Assembly (NCBI GenBank): GCA_022376925.1 | Contig: JAIOJX010000032.1 | Span: forward strand, 176,439,479 to 176,503,478 | From: Tragulus kanchil | Lineage: Eukaryota; Chordata; Mammalia; Artiodactyla; Tragulidae | Length of the DNA: 64,000 nt | Direction: 5' to 3' | Shown here: one piece after another, positions 11,170 to 22,772 of the stretch | How the letters are laid out: each line of letters begins with the position of its first letter | Numbering within the stretch: the stretch's first letter is position 1 | Translations under genes and position numbers: made by a program | The notes under the pieces: model-generated | Told to the model about the DNA's origin: nothing | Database searches by the model: none | What the model saw: only the letters and a program-made list of their open reading frames with translations

Positions 11170-13349
11170 AAAATTCTACAAATAAAATATGAAAAGAAAA
11201 AAACAAAATCCACAACCTTCTTGTTATTCCTCCATACTTTTTTTTTTCTTGTAAGTCAAACATTACATGTCTGGGGAATAGTTATTTCTTACCTCGCTGA
11301 TCGAGGTGGAGCAGGTTGTGGGGGAGCCAAGTGTGCACCTGGGAGAGGGTCACACTCCCCAGAGCAGACGGTGTGGTTCTATCACCTGTAATTTTCATCA
11401 GAAGACTAACTTGAAACTGCTAGATTTGACACCATTCATTGGGTGAGAGGAAGGAAGGGAGAAACTCAGTCTAAGATTAAAGAGCAATGTGATAATCTTT
11501 AAAAAGGACCACATAACGAACACATCTCCATAACTGCCCTGTGACTGTCTACAAATCAGTACTGCTTGGAGTCTGAGACGCAGTGAGAGGATGGGGGCAA
11601 AGCCTCTGCTGACAAATTCTTCAGTGAAACAGAAAAAGACAGGTTTAGGGTTCTGTGTGGGGGCAGTGCTGGTGGAGGGGCAAAGCAGAGAGATGGTAGA
11701 ATTTCAACATCAGTTGAAAAAAACAGGCCACATGAGCTCTCCCTAGGCCAGCTGATTCCCTCCTGTGTATACACCAGGGAGAAGGGATTTGGAGGCAGGA
11801 TCTCATTACTAATTTTGTTAAAAACCCACCTGTGGACACAGCAAAATAGTCCCTGGGACTTGAGGGGTGGGGGTTGGTTGTATGCTCAGAGGTAGACAGC
11901 CCTTAACCTAATCATCTGTTTGACTTCATGGCTCCTGATAAACTATAAGGAGTTCTCTCATGGAAAATGAATGCAGATGAAGCTAAAAATCCAACCACTA
12001 GGCTGCTGCACACACACTTCCCCACCTCACCTCCCACCCAATTTCAACTCACAAAGCTGATGCAGGTGATTAGCAAGCAAATGATCACAAATGATGAAAC
12101 AGGACTGTGTTGGGTGACAGAACAGTCATTCAGGCCTTTGGTAACATCTTGTGGAAAAATCCAGATGGACTTTTTGGTCAACCCAATATCTAAGCCCTAT
12201 CTGGGAAAATTCTGTAGTGACTGTATGTATACGCAGGATCATGCACTGTTATCAAAATTCTACAAATAAAATATGAAAAGAAAAAAACAAAATCCACAAC
12301 CTTCTTGTTATTCCTCCATACTTTTTTTTTTCTTGTAAGTCAAACATTACATGTCTGGGGAATAGTTATTTCTTACCTCGCTGATCGAGGTGGAGCAGGT
12401 TGTGGGGGAGCCAAGTGTGCACCTGGGAGAGGGTCACACTCCCCAGAGCAGACGGTGTGGTTCTATCACCTGTAATTTTCATCAGAAGACTAACTTGAAA
12501 CTGCTAGATTTGACACCATTCATTGGGTGAGAGGAAGGAAGGGAGAAACTCAGTCTAAGATTAAAGAGCAATGTGATAATCTTTAAAAAGGACCACATAA
12601 CGAACACATCTCCATAACTGCCCTGTGACTGTCTACAAATCAGTACTGCTTGGAGTCTGAGACGCAGTGAGAGGATGGGGGCAAAGCCTCTGCTGACAAA
12701 TTCTTCAGTGAAACAGAAAAAGACAGGTTTAGGGTTCTGTGTGGGGGCAGTGCTGGTGGAGGGGCAAAGCAGAGAGATGGTAGAATTTCAACATCAGTTG
12801 AAAAACACAGGCCACATGAGCTCTCCCTAGGCCAGCTGATTCCCTCCTGTGTATACACCAGGGAGAAGGGATTTGGAGGCAGGATCTCATTACTAATTTT
12901 GTTAAAAACCCACCTGTGGACACAGCAAAATAGTCCCTGGGACTTGAGGGGTGGGGGTTGGTTGTATGCTCAGAGGTAGACAGCCCTTAACCTAATCATC
13001 TGTTTGACTTCATGGCTCCTGATAAACTATAAGGAGTTCTCTCATGGAAAATGAATGCAGATGAAGCTAAAAATCCAACCACTAGGCTGCTGCACACACA
13101 CTTCCCCCACCCTCACCTCCCACCCAATTTCAACTCACAAAGCTGATGCAGGTGATTAGCAAGCAAATGATCACAAATGATGAAACAGGACTGTGTTGGG
13201 TGACAGAACAGTCATTCAGGCCTTTGGTAACATCTTGTGGAAAAATCCAGATGGACTTTTTGGTCAACCCAATATCTAAGCCCTATCTAAAGAGGCAAAG
13301 AGTTTTCTGTAGCTTGACTGTATGTATACGCAGGATCATGCATCTGTTA
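11170..13349. repeat. Direct duplication pair 5 (11170-12253 and 12254-13349)
   Basis: Offset is 1084, then 1086 after two extra C in a CA/CC-rich run. One substitution was seen (a11722 versus c12806). Core identity ends at 12202/13288. The last 50 or so bases before the breakpoint match only in part, because copy 1 has a shorter segment before the shared gactgtatgtatacgcagg. I see no repeat family or gene in the unit. Confidence 0.96.
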
Positions 13350-13734
13350 TAGCTTTATGTAAATTAAATGTGTGGACTCAGTGTTTTCTGAACAGTTCAG
13401 AGGTTTCTGACTTCAGGTGAGGCTTGATCAAGAGCCTCCATCATGCCACAAGGATCCGATTCTTCTGATTCTCTTCTCTTGGTGTCCTTTGATGGTGGTG
13501 CCTCCTCAGATTATAGCCCCTGGTTTCTGGGGTCCCCCTAGCTCTCCCTTCATCATAGCAAAATGCTGCCTAGTTCTACTCCACATATTCCCATATCACC
13601 ACCCAAAGAAAAGTGAAGGCCTTCTGGAACGCAGCTTCCAAGCAGGGTCATGTGAGTTATTCCTCCATCTATTTCAGTTCCTACAGCACCACACTCCCTG
13701 TTCTGATGGAAGTGGGGCTTGTATTTCTACAGAA
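13350..13734. other. Single-copy stretch, nothing firm recognised
   Basis: Intergenic DNA between pair 5 and the L1 remnant. A 148-codon frame (13417-13863) runs through it and into the L1 remnant; I do not regard it as coding. Confidence 0.5.
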
Positions 13735-14137
13735 TCATGTCTTGGTCCCCACTTATGCCTACAACTCGAGCGCTCTTTCTTCCTGACTTCCTCTTTATGT
13801 CTGCCTGCATCTTGTTTTGTTCTGATCTCTCACTCCATGCCACTAAGCCTTGGCAACCATTGATCTTCCTGTCATCTCCATAGTTTTGCCTTTTCTAGAA
13901 TGTCATATACTTGGAACCATCCCGGATTTAGCCTTTTCAGGTTGGCTTCCTTCACCCAGTTATATGCATTTGCAGTTTCTACATGTCTTTTCAAGGCTTG
14001 ATAGCTCATTTCTTCTCATTGACAAATAATTTTCCAGTGTAGGGATGTACCACAATTTTATTTACCCATTAACCTGTTGAAGGACAGTTATGTTGCTTCT
14101 AATTTTTTGCAGTGATTAATAAAATGAGAGTAAGCAA
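13735..14137 (-). mobile_element. Ancient L1 3' region, antisense, left part
   Basis: It resembles the old mammalian L1 3'-UTR read backwards: ccttggcaaccattgatctt, ttgccttttctagaatgtca, atttacccattaacctgttg, then acagttatgttgcttctaat. It continues after the SINE at 14138-14262. Confidence 0.7.
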
Positions 14138-14262
14138 ACATGTGTGCTTAGTCATGTCTGACTCTTTTGTGACCCCATGGACTGTGGCCCTCTAGGCTCC
14201 TCTGTCCATGGGATTGCCCAGTCAAGCATACTGGAGCAGGTTGCCATTTCCTTCTCCAAGGT
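14138..14262 (-). mobile_element. Bov-A SINE, antisense, inserted in L1
   Basis: Antisense Bov-A body: tgtgcttagtcatgtctgac, accccatggactgtggccc, tctgtccatgggattgccc. It splits the L1 remnant, which fits a young SINE in an old element. Confidence 0.88.
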
Positions 14263-14340
14263 ATAGTGATCAGTAAACCTGCTTTGAACATGAGTGTGCA
14301 GGTTTTGTATGTAGATATGATTTTTCAACTTTCTGTCTTT
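14263..14340 (-). mobile_element. Ancient L1 3' region, antisense, right part
   Basis: Resumes the L1 pattern (ctttgaacatgagtgtgcag, gttttgtatgtagatatg) after the SINE. Confidence 0.65.
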
Positions 14341-14344
14341 TAAA

Positions 14345-14480
14345 ATTCAGCTCAAATGCCTGAGGGGAGACTCCATGAAGTGTTGCTTGCTTCTCTTCAT
14401 CTGGTAACATGCCCCTCCACTGTGTCCCCAGAGCTCAATGACACCTTTCCTGCCATAGTGCTTATGGGACTCCATTGGAC
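14345..14480 (+). mobile_element. Possible L2 fragment
   Basis: The order attcagctcaaatgcctg, gactccatgaagtgttgc, then ccccagagctcaatgaca resembles the L2 3' region. It is diverged. Confidence 0.45.
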
Positions 14481-14687
14481 AGATTGCCTGCCAGATGCCC
14501 CAGTGAGACCATGGGGTCCAGAACCAGAAGGTCTATTCAGCTCCATTTTAAAAGCACCAACCTTAAGTGGTCCAGATATGTTTGTTAGTCTGAATTTTAA
14601 ACAGACTTTAGTTCCTAGAATTCATCCCAGAATTTAAGTACTGCTGGTGTAGTGGTATTATGCAAGATTCGCATTCTTGCAATTTTG

Positions 14688-14902
14688 GGGGAGTTTCACT
14701 AGTGGGAAAGAACTCACCTGCCAGTGAAGGAGATACAAGAGATGAGGATTCAATCCCTGGATCATGAAGATCCCGTGGAAGAGGGCATGACAACCCACTG
14801 CAGTATTCTTGCCCGGAGAATCCCATGGACAGAGGAGCCCAGCAGGTTACAGTCCATGGGGTCACAAAGAGTTGGACATGACTGAAGAGACTCAGCACAC
14901 AT
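14688..14902 (+). mobile_element. Bov-tA SINE, sense, pair 6 copy 1
   Basis: It runs from a diverged tRNA-like head (gtgggaaagaactcacctgc) through gattcaatccctggatcatg and cactgcagtattcttgccc to tccatggggtcacaaagag. Confidence 0.92.
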
Positions 14903-15796
14903 CTTTGAGTAGTTAATCCTTGAAGGTAAAGGTCAAGTGAAAAAGAGAGATCCAAGTAGTATTCTCTGAGCCATGTCTTCTGGGTTACGATCTAAGTGTG
15001 ACAATCTAAGTGATTCTAGTGAGAAAAGGCAGATCTACAACTTTTGATGGAATCAGAAACTAGGTTGAATAGCAAGAACAGTACTAGTCTTCTAACAGGG
15101 TGAAAGCTGGCGTTAGTTGGTCAGGGAGTAAATTAGTGAATCAGCATTCTAAAAAGGATAGAGGAAAAAAATATATAAAGTATAAAAATAAAATAAAAGG
15201 CAGGAAAACCCTACACAAATTTAGGGATCTAACACAAATTTAGCTTTGAGTTCCCTGACAGCCTGAGTAAAGAGGGAAGCAGGATGAAGCACAATCCATA
15301 GTGGTCATCAGATTAATGAAGAAAAACACACCCCTCAGATGCTTTTCCATCTCCCCATATTGGGTCTGGATATGCATTTTTCTCCAGTGGCTATTTGTAA
15401 AGAGAACTCTGTTAGGACATGCTATCACTATTTCAACAGCAACATGCCACAGAATTCCCCTTCTTTTGTCACTTTTTAGGGTGGGCGGGGTGACTCCACA
15501 CAGTCTGTCTTCAGAAGCATAAGCAGTGCTGATGTGGACACAAAACTAATAGCGTGCCTATCTCAGACCCTCTCCACTGAGCCCTCAGCTGCAATTGGAC
15601 GAGGTCCTAATCAGAACCTGGGGAGATGTGGCAGTCCTTGGATGGACCAGCAAGGGGAGCTTGGACGAGGCACCGCTGTGGCCCTTTCCATAGTTGGTCA
15701 AAAGAGTCAACCTATTCCAGTGCTGTCCAGTTCCTGGGTTCTGGCGTATTCTAATATACCTGTTTTGAGCTCAGGTAATCAGGGCCTGGAATTTTG

Positions 15797-15999
15797 GGGA
15801 GTTTCACTAGTGGGAAAGAACTCACCTGCCATCAAGAGATGAGGATTCAATCCCTGGATCATGAAGATCCCGTGGAAGAGGGCATGACAACCCACTGCAG
15901 TATTCTTGCCCGGAGAATCCCATGGACAGAGGAGCCCAGCAGGTTACAGTCCATGGGGTCACAAAGAGTTGGACATGACTGAAGAGACTCAGCACACAT
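15797..15999 (+). mobile_element. Bov-tA SINE, sense, pair 6 copy 2
   Basis: Same insertion as 14688-14902 but 12 bases shorter in its 5' part. The loss lies within 60 bases of the duplication breakpoint. Confidence 0.92.
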
Positions 16000-16889
16000 C
16001 TTTGAGTAGTTAATCCTTGAAGGTAAAGGTCAAGTGAAAAAGAGAGATCCAAGTAGTATTCTCTGAGCCATGTCTTCTGGGTTACGATCTAAGTGTGACA
16101 ATCTAAGTGATTCTAGTGAGAAAAGGCAGATCTACAACTTTTGATGGAATCAGAAACTAGGTTGAATAGCAAGAACAGTACTAGTCTTCTAACAGGGTGA
16201 AAGCTGGCGTTAGTTGGTCAGGGAGTAAATTAGTGAATCAGCATTCTAAAAAGGATAGAGGAAAAAAATATATAAAGTATAAAAATAAAATAAAAGGCAG
16301 GAAAACCCTACACAAATTTAGGGATCTAACACAAATTTAGCTTTGAGTTCCCTGACAGCCTGAGTAAAGAGGGAAGCAGGATGAAGCACAATCCATAGTG
16401 GTCATCAGATTAATGAAGAAAAACACACCCCTCAGATGCTTTTCCATCTCCCCATATTGGGTCTGGATATGCATTTTTCTCCAGTGGCTATTTGTAAAGA
16501 GAACTCTGTTAGGACATGCTATCACTATTTCAACAGCAACATGCCACAGAATTCCCCTTCTTTTGTCACTTTTTAGGGTGGGCGGGGTGACTCCACACAG
16601 TCTGTCTTCAGAAGCATAAGCAGTGCTGATGTGGACACAAAACTAATAGCGTGCCTATCTCAGACCCTCTCCACTGAGCCCTCAGCTGCAATTGGACGAG
16701 GTCCTAATCAGAACCTGGGGAGATGTGGCAGTCCTTGGATGGACCAGCAAGGGGAGCTTGGACGAGGCACCGCTGTGGCCCTTTCCATAGTTGGTCAAAA
16801 GAGTCAACCTATTCCAGTGCTGTCCAGTTCCTGGGTTCTGGCGTATTCTAATATACCTGTTTTGAGCTCAGGTAATCAGGGCCTGGAAT

Positions 16890-17330
16890 GATGTTGGTAC
16901 TTTCCATATACGGATTCATTTTATGGGAAAGTATGGGGCAGTGGGAGTGAGTGAGGGACCGCAAGGGAAGCGTCCCAAGGGGAACATTTTCTAAGGAGAA
17001 AAAATATTAGAAGAAAGAGAAGAGCGTTGTTGCTGTGGGCTGTGCTTGTGTCTCTGTGTCTATACTATCCATATCTGTGTCTATCCATCCATTCTACAGC
17101 CTGCAGTGCAGCTGTCTCTGGATCTATATTGTATAGTTAAATAATCCTAGGAGGATGCCTTCTTTCCCAGTTAAAAACCAAGTTCAGAGTGGTGGGGGCC
17201 ACAAAGTTGTGGGGAACACTTAACTATGGGCAAGAATCCAATTAAACATAATGAAATTAAATCACTCTGGCTTCATAAGGTTGCCCAGCTTGTCCGCTCT
17301 ATCACCTTATCCTTTACCATTGAAAATAGT
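16890..17330. other. Single-copy stretch, nothing recognised
   Basis: Intergenic DNA with a loose gtctctgtgtctat repeat near 17050. No gene or known repeat is seen. Confidence 0.5.
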
Positions 17331-17710
17331 AATTTTTTTAAATTTTATATTACAGCACAGTTGATTAACAATGTTGTGTAGGTTTCAGGCATATAGCAAA
17401 GTGATTCAGTTATACATATACATGTATCTATTCCTTTTCGGATCATGTGATTTTTTTAAAAAATTAGTTTATTTTGGAATATAATTGATTAACAATGGAG
17501 TATTAGATTCAGGTGTATAGCATATATATATATACATGTATTTTTTCTTTTTTCAAATTATTTTCCACTGAGGTTATTACAGCATATTGAATAGCATTCC
17601 CTGTGCTGTACAGTAAGCATTTGTTGGTTATCTACTTTAAATATAACAGTGTGCACATTTCAATGTGTAGCACAATGTGTTGTACATTCACTACATAGGA
17701 GGTCGTCATG
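17331..17710 (-). mobile_element. Ruminant L1 3' end, antisense
   Basis: Antisense L1 3'-UTR motifs occur twice in a row: ttgattaacaatgttgtgta with gcaaagtgattcagttatac, then a second ttgattaacaatggagta. These are followed by tccctgtgctgtacagtaag and tttgttggttatctactt. Confidence 0.8.
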
Positions 17711-17905
17711 CTGTTGATTTTCATTAGAACACTCAGAGACTCAGCGCTGTTTCCCTAACCACCCCTGTGAAACATTAATACTACAGATATACTAAATACC
17801 TGTTTATGCACCACCTGTATACTTGTGTTTTCAATGTAGAGTAGAATACTTCTACTCCCCCAAAGAATAAGTCTAACCCATTTTGGAGATAATCTTACCT
17901 TTCCT
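17711..17905. other. Short single-copy stretch, nothing recognised
   Basis: AT-rich sequence between the L1 end and pair 7. Confidence 0.4.
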
Positions 17906-18194
17906 TTGAAAATATATGCTCAGCCACAAATATATTACAGACACATGGTCACTTCATAATATAAAAAAACTTAATAAAGTTAAAGGAACAGGTTTATATT
18001 ACTTAATTTGTCTTAGAGGTAAATACCAGAGCATCCAGGAAACCAGGGCAAGTTTACAGAGACAGGAAAGACAGAACCAGATACTGAAGCATCCTGAAAC
18101 CCACTCCAATGCTCCAGTCACCAGGGTGATTGATAAATGGATGGCTTTTAGAGGTGGTCTGGGTCTTTCTTATAATACCTCCTGAACTTGAATA

Positions 18195-18670
18195 AAATAA
18201 TGGGGTCTGTAGATGTACATCAACAGATGAATGTATGAATAAGCTGTGGCACATGTATACAATAGAATATTACTCAGCCATAAAAAGGAATACATTTGAA
18301 TCCATCCTAATGAGGTAGATGAATCTAGAACCTATTATGCAGAGTGAGGTATGTCAGAGAAAGAAAGATAAATATTGTATGCTGACACATGTGTATGGAA
18401 TCTAGAAAGATGGTGCTGATAAATGAACATGCCAAGCAGCAATGGAGAGGCAGACGTGGAGAATGGTCTTACAGGCAATGGTGTGATGGAGGGGAACATG
18501 CTGTGAGACTAGAGGATCTCAAACAGGTGCTCTGCGGTGACCTCGAGGGGTGAGGTGGGGAGGGGGTCGGGAGAGATTCTGGAGGAGGGTGACATATGTG
18601 CACCTGTGATGGATTTGGGTCAATGTGTGACAGTAAACAACAAAACCCAGTAAAAAATATAATAACAATA
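18195..18670 (+). mobile_element. L1 3' region, sense, pair 7 copy 1
   Basis: Sense L1 3' motifs: acatcaacagatgaatgtat, gaatattactcagccataaa, gagtgaggtatgtcagagaa, atgtgtatggaatctagaaa, then a gtgcacctgtgatggatttg block near the 3' end. Confidence 0.85.
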
Positions 18671-19275
18671 TATAAAACTTGTATGGAGAAAAAATAACAG
18701 GGTCTGCCCTATGGCAATGGAAAACCATCAAGGCACCACCTGCACCCACTGTTCAGATGCAGCATTTAAGAAGTAGAGTGTATTCATTTTCTATTGCTAA
18801 CCATGACCAATTACATAAACTCGGTGGTTTAAAGCAGCATACATGTATTCTCTTACAGTTTTGGAGCCCAGAGGTCCAAAATGATTCTTGCAGGGCCACA
18901 GTATAGGTGTCAGAATGGATGTGTGACTCTGGAGGAGAAGGTGCTCCTTATTTTTCCAGTCTCTAGAGAAGTGTGTTCATTTTCTATTGAAAATATATGC
19001 TCAGCCACAAATATATTACAGACACATGGTCACTTCATAATATAAAAAAACTTAATAAAGTTAAAGGAACAGGTTTATATTACTTAATTTGTCTTAGAGG
19101 TAAATACCAGAGCATCCAGGAAACCAGGGCAAGTTTACAGAGACAGGAAAGACAGAACCAGATACTGAAGCATCCTGAAACCCACTCCAATGCTCCAGTC
19201 ACCAGGGTGATTGATAAATGGATGGCTTTTAGAGGTGGTCTGGGTCTTTCTTATAATACCTCCTGAACTTGAATA

Positions 19276-19751
19276 AAATAATGGGGTCTGTAGATGTACA
19301 TCAACAGATGAATGTATGAATAAGCTGTGGCACATGTATACAATAGAATATTACTCAGCCATAAAAAGGAATACATTTGAATCCATCCTAATGAGGTAGA
19401 TGAATCTAGAACCTATTATGCAGAGTGAGGTATGTCAGAGAAAGAAAGATAAATATTGTATGCTGACACATGTGTATGGAATCTAGAAAGATGGTGCTGA
19501 TAAATGAACATGCCAAGCAGCAATGGAGAGGCAGACGTGGAGAATGGTCTTACAGGCAATGGTGTGATGGAGGGGAACATGCTGTGAGACTAGAGGATCT
19601 CAAACAGGTGCTCTGCGGTGACCTCGAGGGGTGAGGTGGGGAGGGGGTCGGGAGAGATTCTGGAGGAGGGTGACATATGTGCACCTGTGATGGATTTGGG
19701 TCAATGTGTGACAGTAAACAACAAAACCCAGTAAAAAATATAATAACAATA
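19276..19751 (+). mobile_element. L1 3' region, sense, pair 7 copy 2
   Basis: Duplicate of 18195-18670 at offset 1081. Its last part recurs once more at 20808-20887. Confidence 0.85.
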
Positions 19752-19852
19752 TATAAAACTTGTATGGAGAAAAAATAACAGGGTCTGCCCTATGGCAATG
19801 GAAAACCATCAAGGCACCACCTGCACCCACTGTTCAGATGCAGCATTTAAGA

Positions 19853-20222
19853 AGTAGAGTGTATTCATTTTCTATTGCTAACCATGACCAATTACATAAA
19901 CTCGGTGGTTTAAAGCAGCATACATGTATTCTCTTACAGTTTTGGAGCCCAGAGGTCCAAAATGATTCTTGCAGGGCCACAGTATAGGTGTCAGAATGGA
20001 TGTGTGACTCTGGAGGAGAAGGTGCTCCTTATTTTTTCCAGTCTCTAGAGATGGTCCACAGTCCTTGGCTTGTGGCCCCTTCCAGCCATTGCATCACTTT
20101 ACCTCTGCTTGCATCATTGCATCTCCTCTGACTTGGACCTTCTTTCCTTTCCCTTCTAGGATGCTGGTGATTATACTGAGCCTGCCAATTTAGTCCAGAT
20201 TAATCCCCCATCTCAAAATTCT
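19853..20222 (+). mobile_element. Ancient L1-like 3' element, left part (split by BovB)
   Basis: Diagnostic blocks are ttcattttctattgctaacc, aaactcggtggtttaaagca, cttacagttttggagcccag, ttggcttgtggccccttcc and atgctggtgattatactgag. The element resumes after the BovB insertion. Further copies, caused by the duplications, begin at 18772 and 20993. Confidence 0.65.
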
Positions 20223-20695
20223 TCAGTTCCATTCCGTTGCTCAGTTGTGATCAACTCTTTGGGACCCCATGGACTGCAGCACACCAGGCCTCCTTGTCAT
20301 TCACCATCTGCCGATGTTTGCTCTAACTCATGCCCATTGACTCAGTGATGCCATTCAAATATTTCTTCCCCTGTCGTCCCCTTATCCTTTTGACTTCTAT
20401 TTTTCCCAACATCAGGGTCTTTATAGTAAGTCATCTCTTTGCATCAAGTGGCCAAAGGATTGGAGCTTCAGCTTCAGCATCATTTCTTCTAATGAATATT
20501 CAGGGTTGATTTCCTTTAGGATCGACCGGTTTGATCTCCTTGCAGTCCAAGGGACTCTCAAGAGTCTTTGCCAGCTCCACAGTTCAAAGGCATCAATTCT
20601 TCAACACTCAACCTTCTTTATGGTCCAACATTCACATCCATCCATGACTACTGGGATGTATAATAATTGCATCAGCAGTGATTTATTTTTTGGCC
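20223..20695 (-). mobile_element. BovB/ART2A 3' region, antisense, pair 8 copy 1
   Basis: Antisense BovB 3' sequence: ccgttgctcagttgtgatca, accccatggactgcagcaca, ggccaaaggattggagcttc, cttgcagtccaagggactct, tccatgactactgggatg. The 5' part past about 20656 is diverged. Confidence 0.88.
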
Positions 20696-20699
20696 ATGA

Positions 20700-20780
20700 A
20701 GATAACAGAGTCATAGATTTGGAAAACTAGGATTTGACCATCTTTGGGCACATTATTCTTCCTATCACATACATCATTTT
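20700..20780 (+). mobile_element. Ancient L1-like 3' element, right part
   Basis: The stretch accatctttgggcacattat then tcttcctatcacat is the expected end of the element interrupted by BovB. Confidence 0.6.
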
Positions 20781-21358
20781 GGTCTATCCAAGACTGTACA
20801 ATAACAACTGGAGGAGGGTGCTATGGAGAATTTGGGTCAATGTGTGACAGTAAACAACAAAACCCAGTAAAAAATATAATAACAATATATAAAACTTGTA
20901 TGGAGAAAAAATAACAGGGTCTGCCCTATGGCAATGGAAAACCATCAAGGCACCACCTGCACCCACTGTTCAGATGCAGCATTTAAGAAGTAGAGTGTAT
21001 TCATTTTCTATTGCTAACCATGACCAATTACATAAACTCGGTGGTTTAAAGCAGCATACATGTATTCTCTTACAGTTTTGGAGCCCAGAGGTCCAAAATG
21101 ATTCTTGCAGGGCCACAGTATAGGTGTCAGAATGGATGTGTGACTCTGGAGGAGAAGGTGCTCCTTATTTTTTCCAGTCTCTAGAGATGGTCCACAGTCC
21201 TTGGCTTGTGGCCCCTTCCAGCCATTGCATCACTTTACCTCTGCTTGCATCATTGCATCTCCTCTGACTTGGACCTTCTTTCCTTTCCCTTCTAGGATGC
21301 TGGTGATTATACTGAGCCTGCCAATTTAGTCCAGATTAATCCCCCATCTCAAAATTCT

Positions 21359-21831
21359 TCAGTTCCATTCCGTTGCTCAGTTGTGATCAACTCTTTGGGA
21401 CCCCATGGACTGCAGCACACCAGGCCTCCTTGTCATTCACCATCTGCCGATGTTTGCTCTAACTCATGCCCATTGACTCAGTGATGCCATTCAAATATTT
21501 CTTCCCCTGTCGTCCCCTTATCCTTTTGACTTCTATTTTTCCCAACATCAGGGTCTTTATAGTAAGTCATCTCTTTGCATCAAGTGGCCAAAGGATTGGA
21601 GCTTCAGCTTCAGCATCATTTCTTCTAATGAATATTCAGGGTTGATTTCCTTTAGGATCGACCGGTTTGATCTCCTTGCAGTCCAAGGGACTCTCAAGAG
21701 TCTTTGCCAGCTCCACAGTTCAAAGGCATCAATTCTTCAACACTCAACCTTCTTTATGGTCCAACATTCACATCCATCCATGACTACTGGGATGTATAAT
21801 AATTGCATCAGCAGTGATTTATTTTTTGGCC
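21359..21831 (-). mobile_element. BovB/ART2A 3' region, antisense, pair 8 copy 2
   Basis: Duplicate of 20223-20695 at offset 1136. Confidence 0.88.
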
Positions 21832-22390
21832 ATGAAGATAACAGAGTCATAGATTTGGAAAACTAGGATTTGACCATCTTTGGGCACATTATTCTTCCTA
21901 TCACATACATCATTTTGGTCTATCCAAGACTGTACTGATTTTGACCCTGAAAATCCTGTGTCTTCGGGATCCTCTAAGTCCCAGGGAGGCACCAGGACAG
22001 TTGGTCACCCTAAGTGTGACAGGGTCGGGGTCTAAAAGCCACACTTGTTGGAAAGGTTGGCAGCTTATATTTTTCACTCTGACATGGACCCTTTTCAGCT
22101 CTGCAGCCTTGGCCCTGTCAGGCTCCACCTCACATCTCCTCCTTGATGAATAGCCAGCCATTGGTAGCTTTTCCCATCTCTGTGCTTTTGCCTTACCAAC
22201 CCTCAGTTTAGTGTTTCTTGCCCACATCCTACCTTCAAACTGCCAACTTCTACTCACCAACGGACTGCACAGTATACACCCTAGACACTGTGCTTGTCAA
22301 ACACTGATCAAGCCCTTATAGCCCTTATCAGGTTGACCTCCTAGATTATGAGTGATATCTCTAATCCAAAATCTGTTATTTTGTTTAATT

Positions 22391-22594
22391 TCTAAGTTGT
22401 ATTTGATTCTTTTGCAACCCCATGGGCTATAGCCTTCCAGCCTTCTCTGTCCATGGGATTTTCCAGGCAAGAACAATAGAGTGGATTGCCATTTCCTCCT
22501 CCAAGGGAATCTTCCTGACCCAGGGATTGAACCTGTATCTCCTTCATCTACATTGGTAGGCAAATTCTTTATCATTGAGCCATCAGGGAAGTCC
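22391..22594 (-). mobile_element. Bov-tA SINE, antisense, pair 9 copy 1
   Basis: Near-complete antisense Bov-tA: ttttgcaaccccatgggcta, tctgtccatgggattttcc, acccagggattgaacctg, tatcattgagccatcaggga. Confidence 0.92.
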
Positions 22595-22714
22595 AATTCA
22601 AGATATAGATCATATTTATCTTTGTTAAAAGAGGGACTTGCATGGATCCTTGACAATTATCTGAGATTCAGGAAATACCTGCTGATCTGGAAAGAAGAGT
22701 GAATGCATGCCTGA

Positions 22715-22772
22715 TTGGGTGGATGGTAAGAGGGATGGGTAGATGAATGGATGGATGGAGGTGTGGATGAAT
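22715..22772. repeat. Imperfect (GGAT)n microsatellite, pair 9 copy 1
   Basis: Repeated ggat/gatg units (gggtggatggtaagagggat, gaatggatggatggaggtg). The duplicate is at 23783-23840. Confidence 0.7.

Larger units (their letters stand above)
14681..16889. repeat. Direct duplication pair 6 (14681-15792 and 15790-16889)
   Basis: The copies abut with a 3-base overlap (aat, 15790-15792). Offset is 1109 at the start and 1097 through most of the unit, because copy 2 lacks 12 bases within the SINE close to the breakpoint. Beyond the SINE the unit holds A-rich intergenic DNA with no gene. Confidence 0.96.
17906..20051. repeat. Direct duplication pair 7 (17906-18969 and 18987-20051)
   Basis: Offset is 1081, then 1082 after one extra T in a T-run. 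A 17-base spacer (18970-18986) separates the copies. The unit holds an L1 3' region and the start of an older L1-like element. Its last part is copied a third time in pair 8. Confidence 0.97.
19660..21935. repeat. Direct duplication pair 8 (19660-20799 and 20808-21935)
   Basis: Core offset is 1136. At the breakpoint, 20808-20820 matches 19660-19672, then 10 bases (20821-20830) replace 22 bases (19673-19694), after which identity is continuous. An 8-base spacer lies at 20800-20807. The first copy starts inside pair 7 copy 2, so about 370 bases occur three times in the window. Confidence 0.97.
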
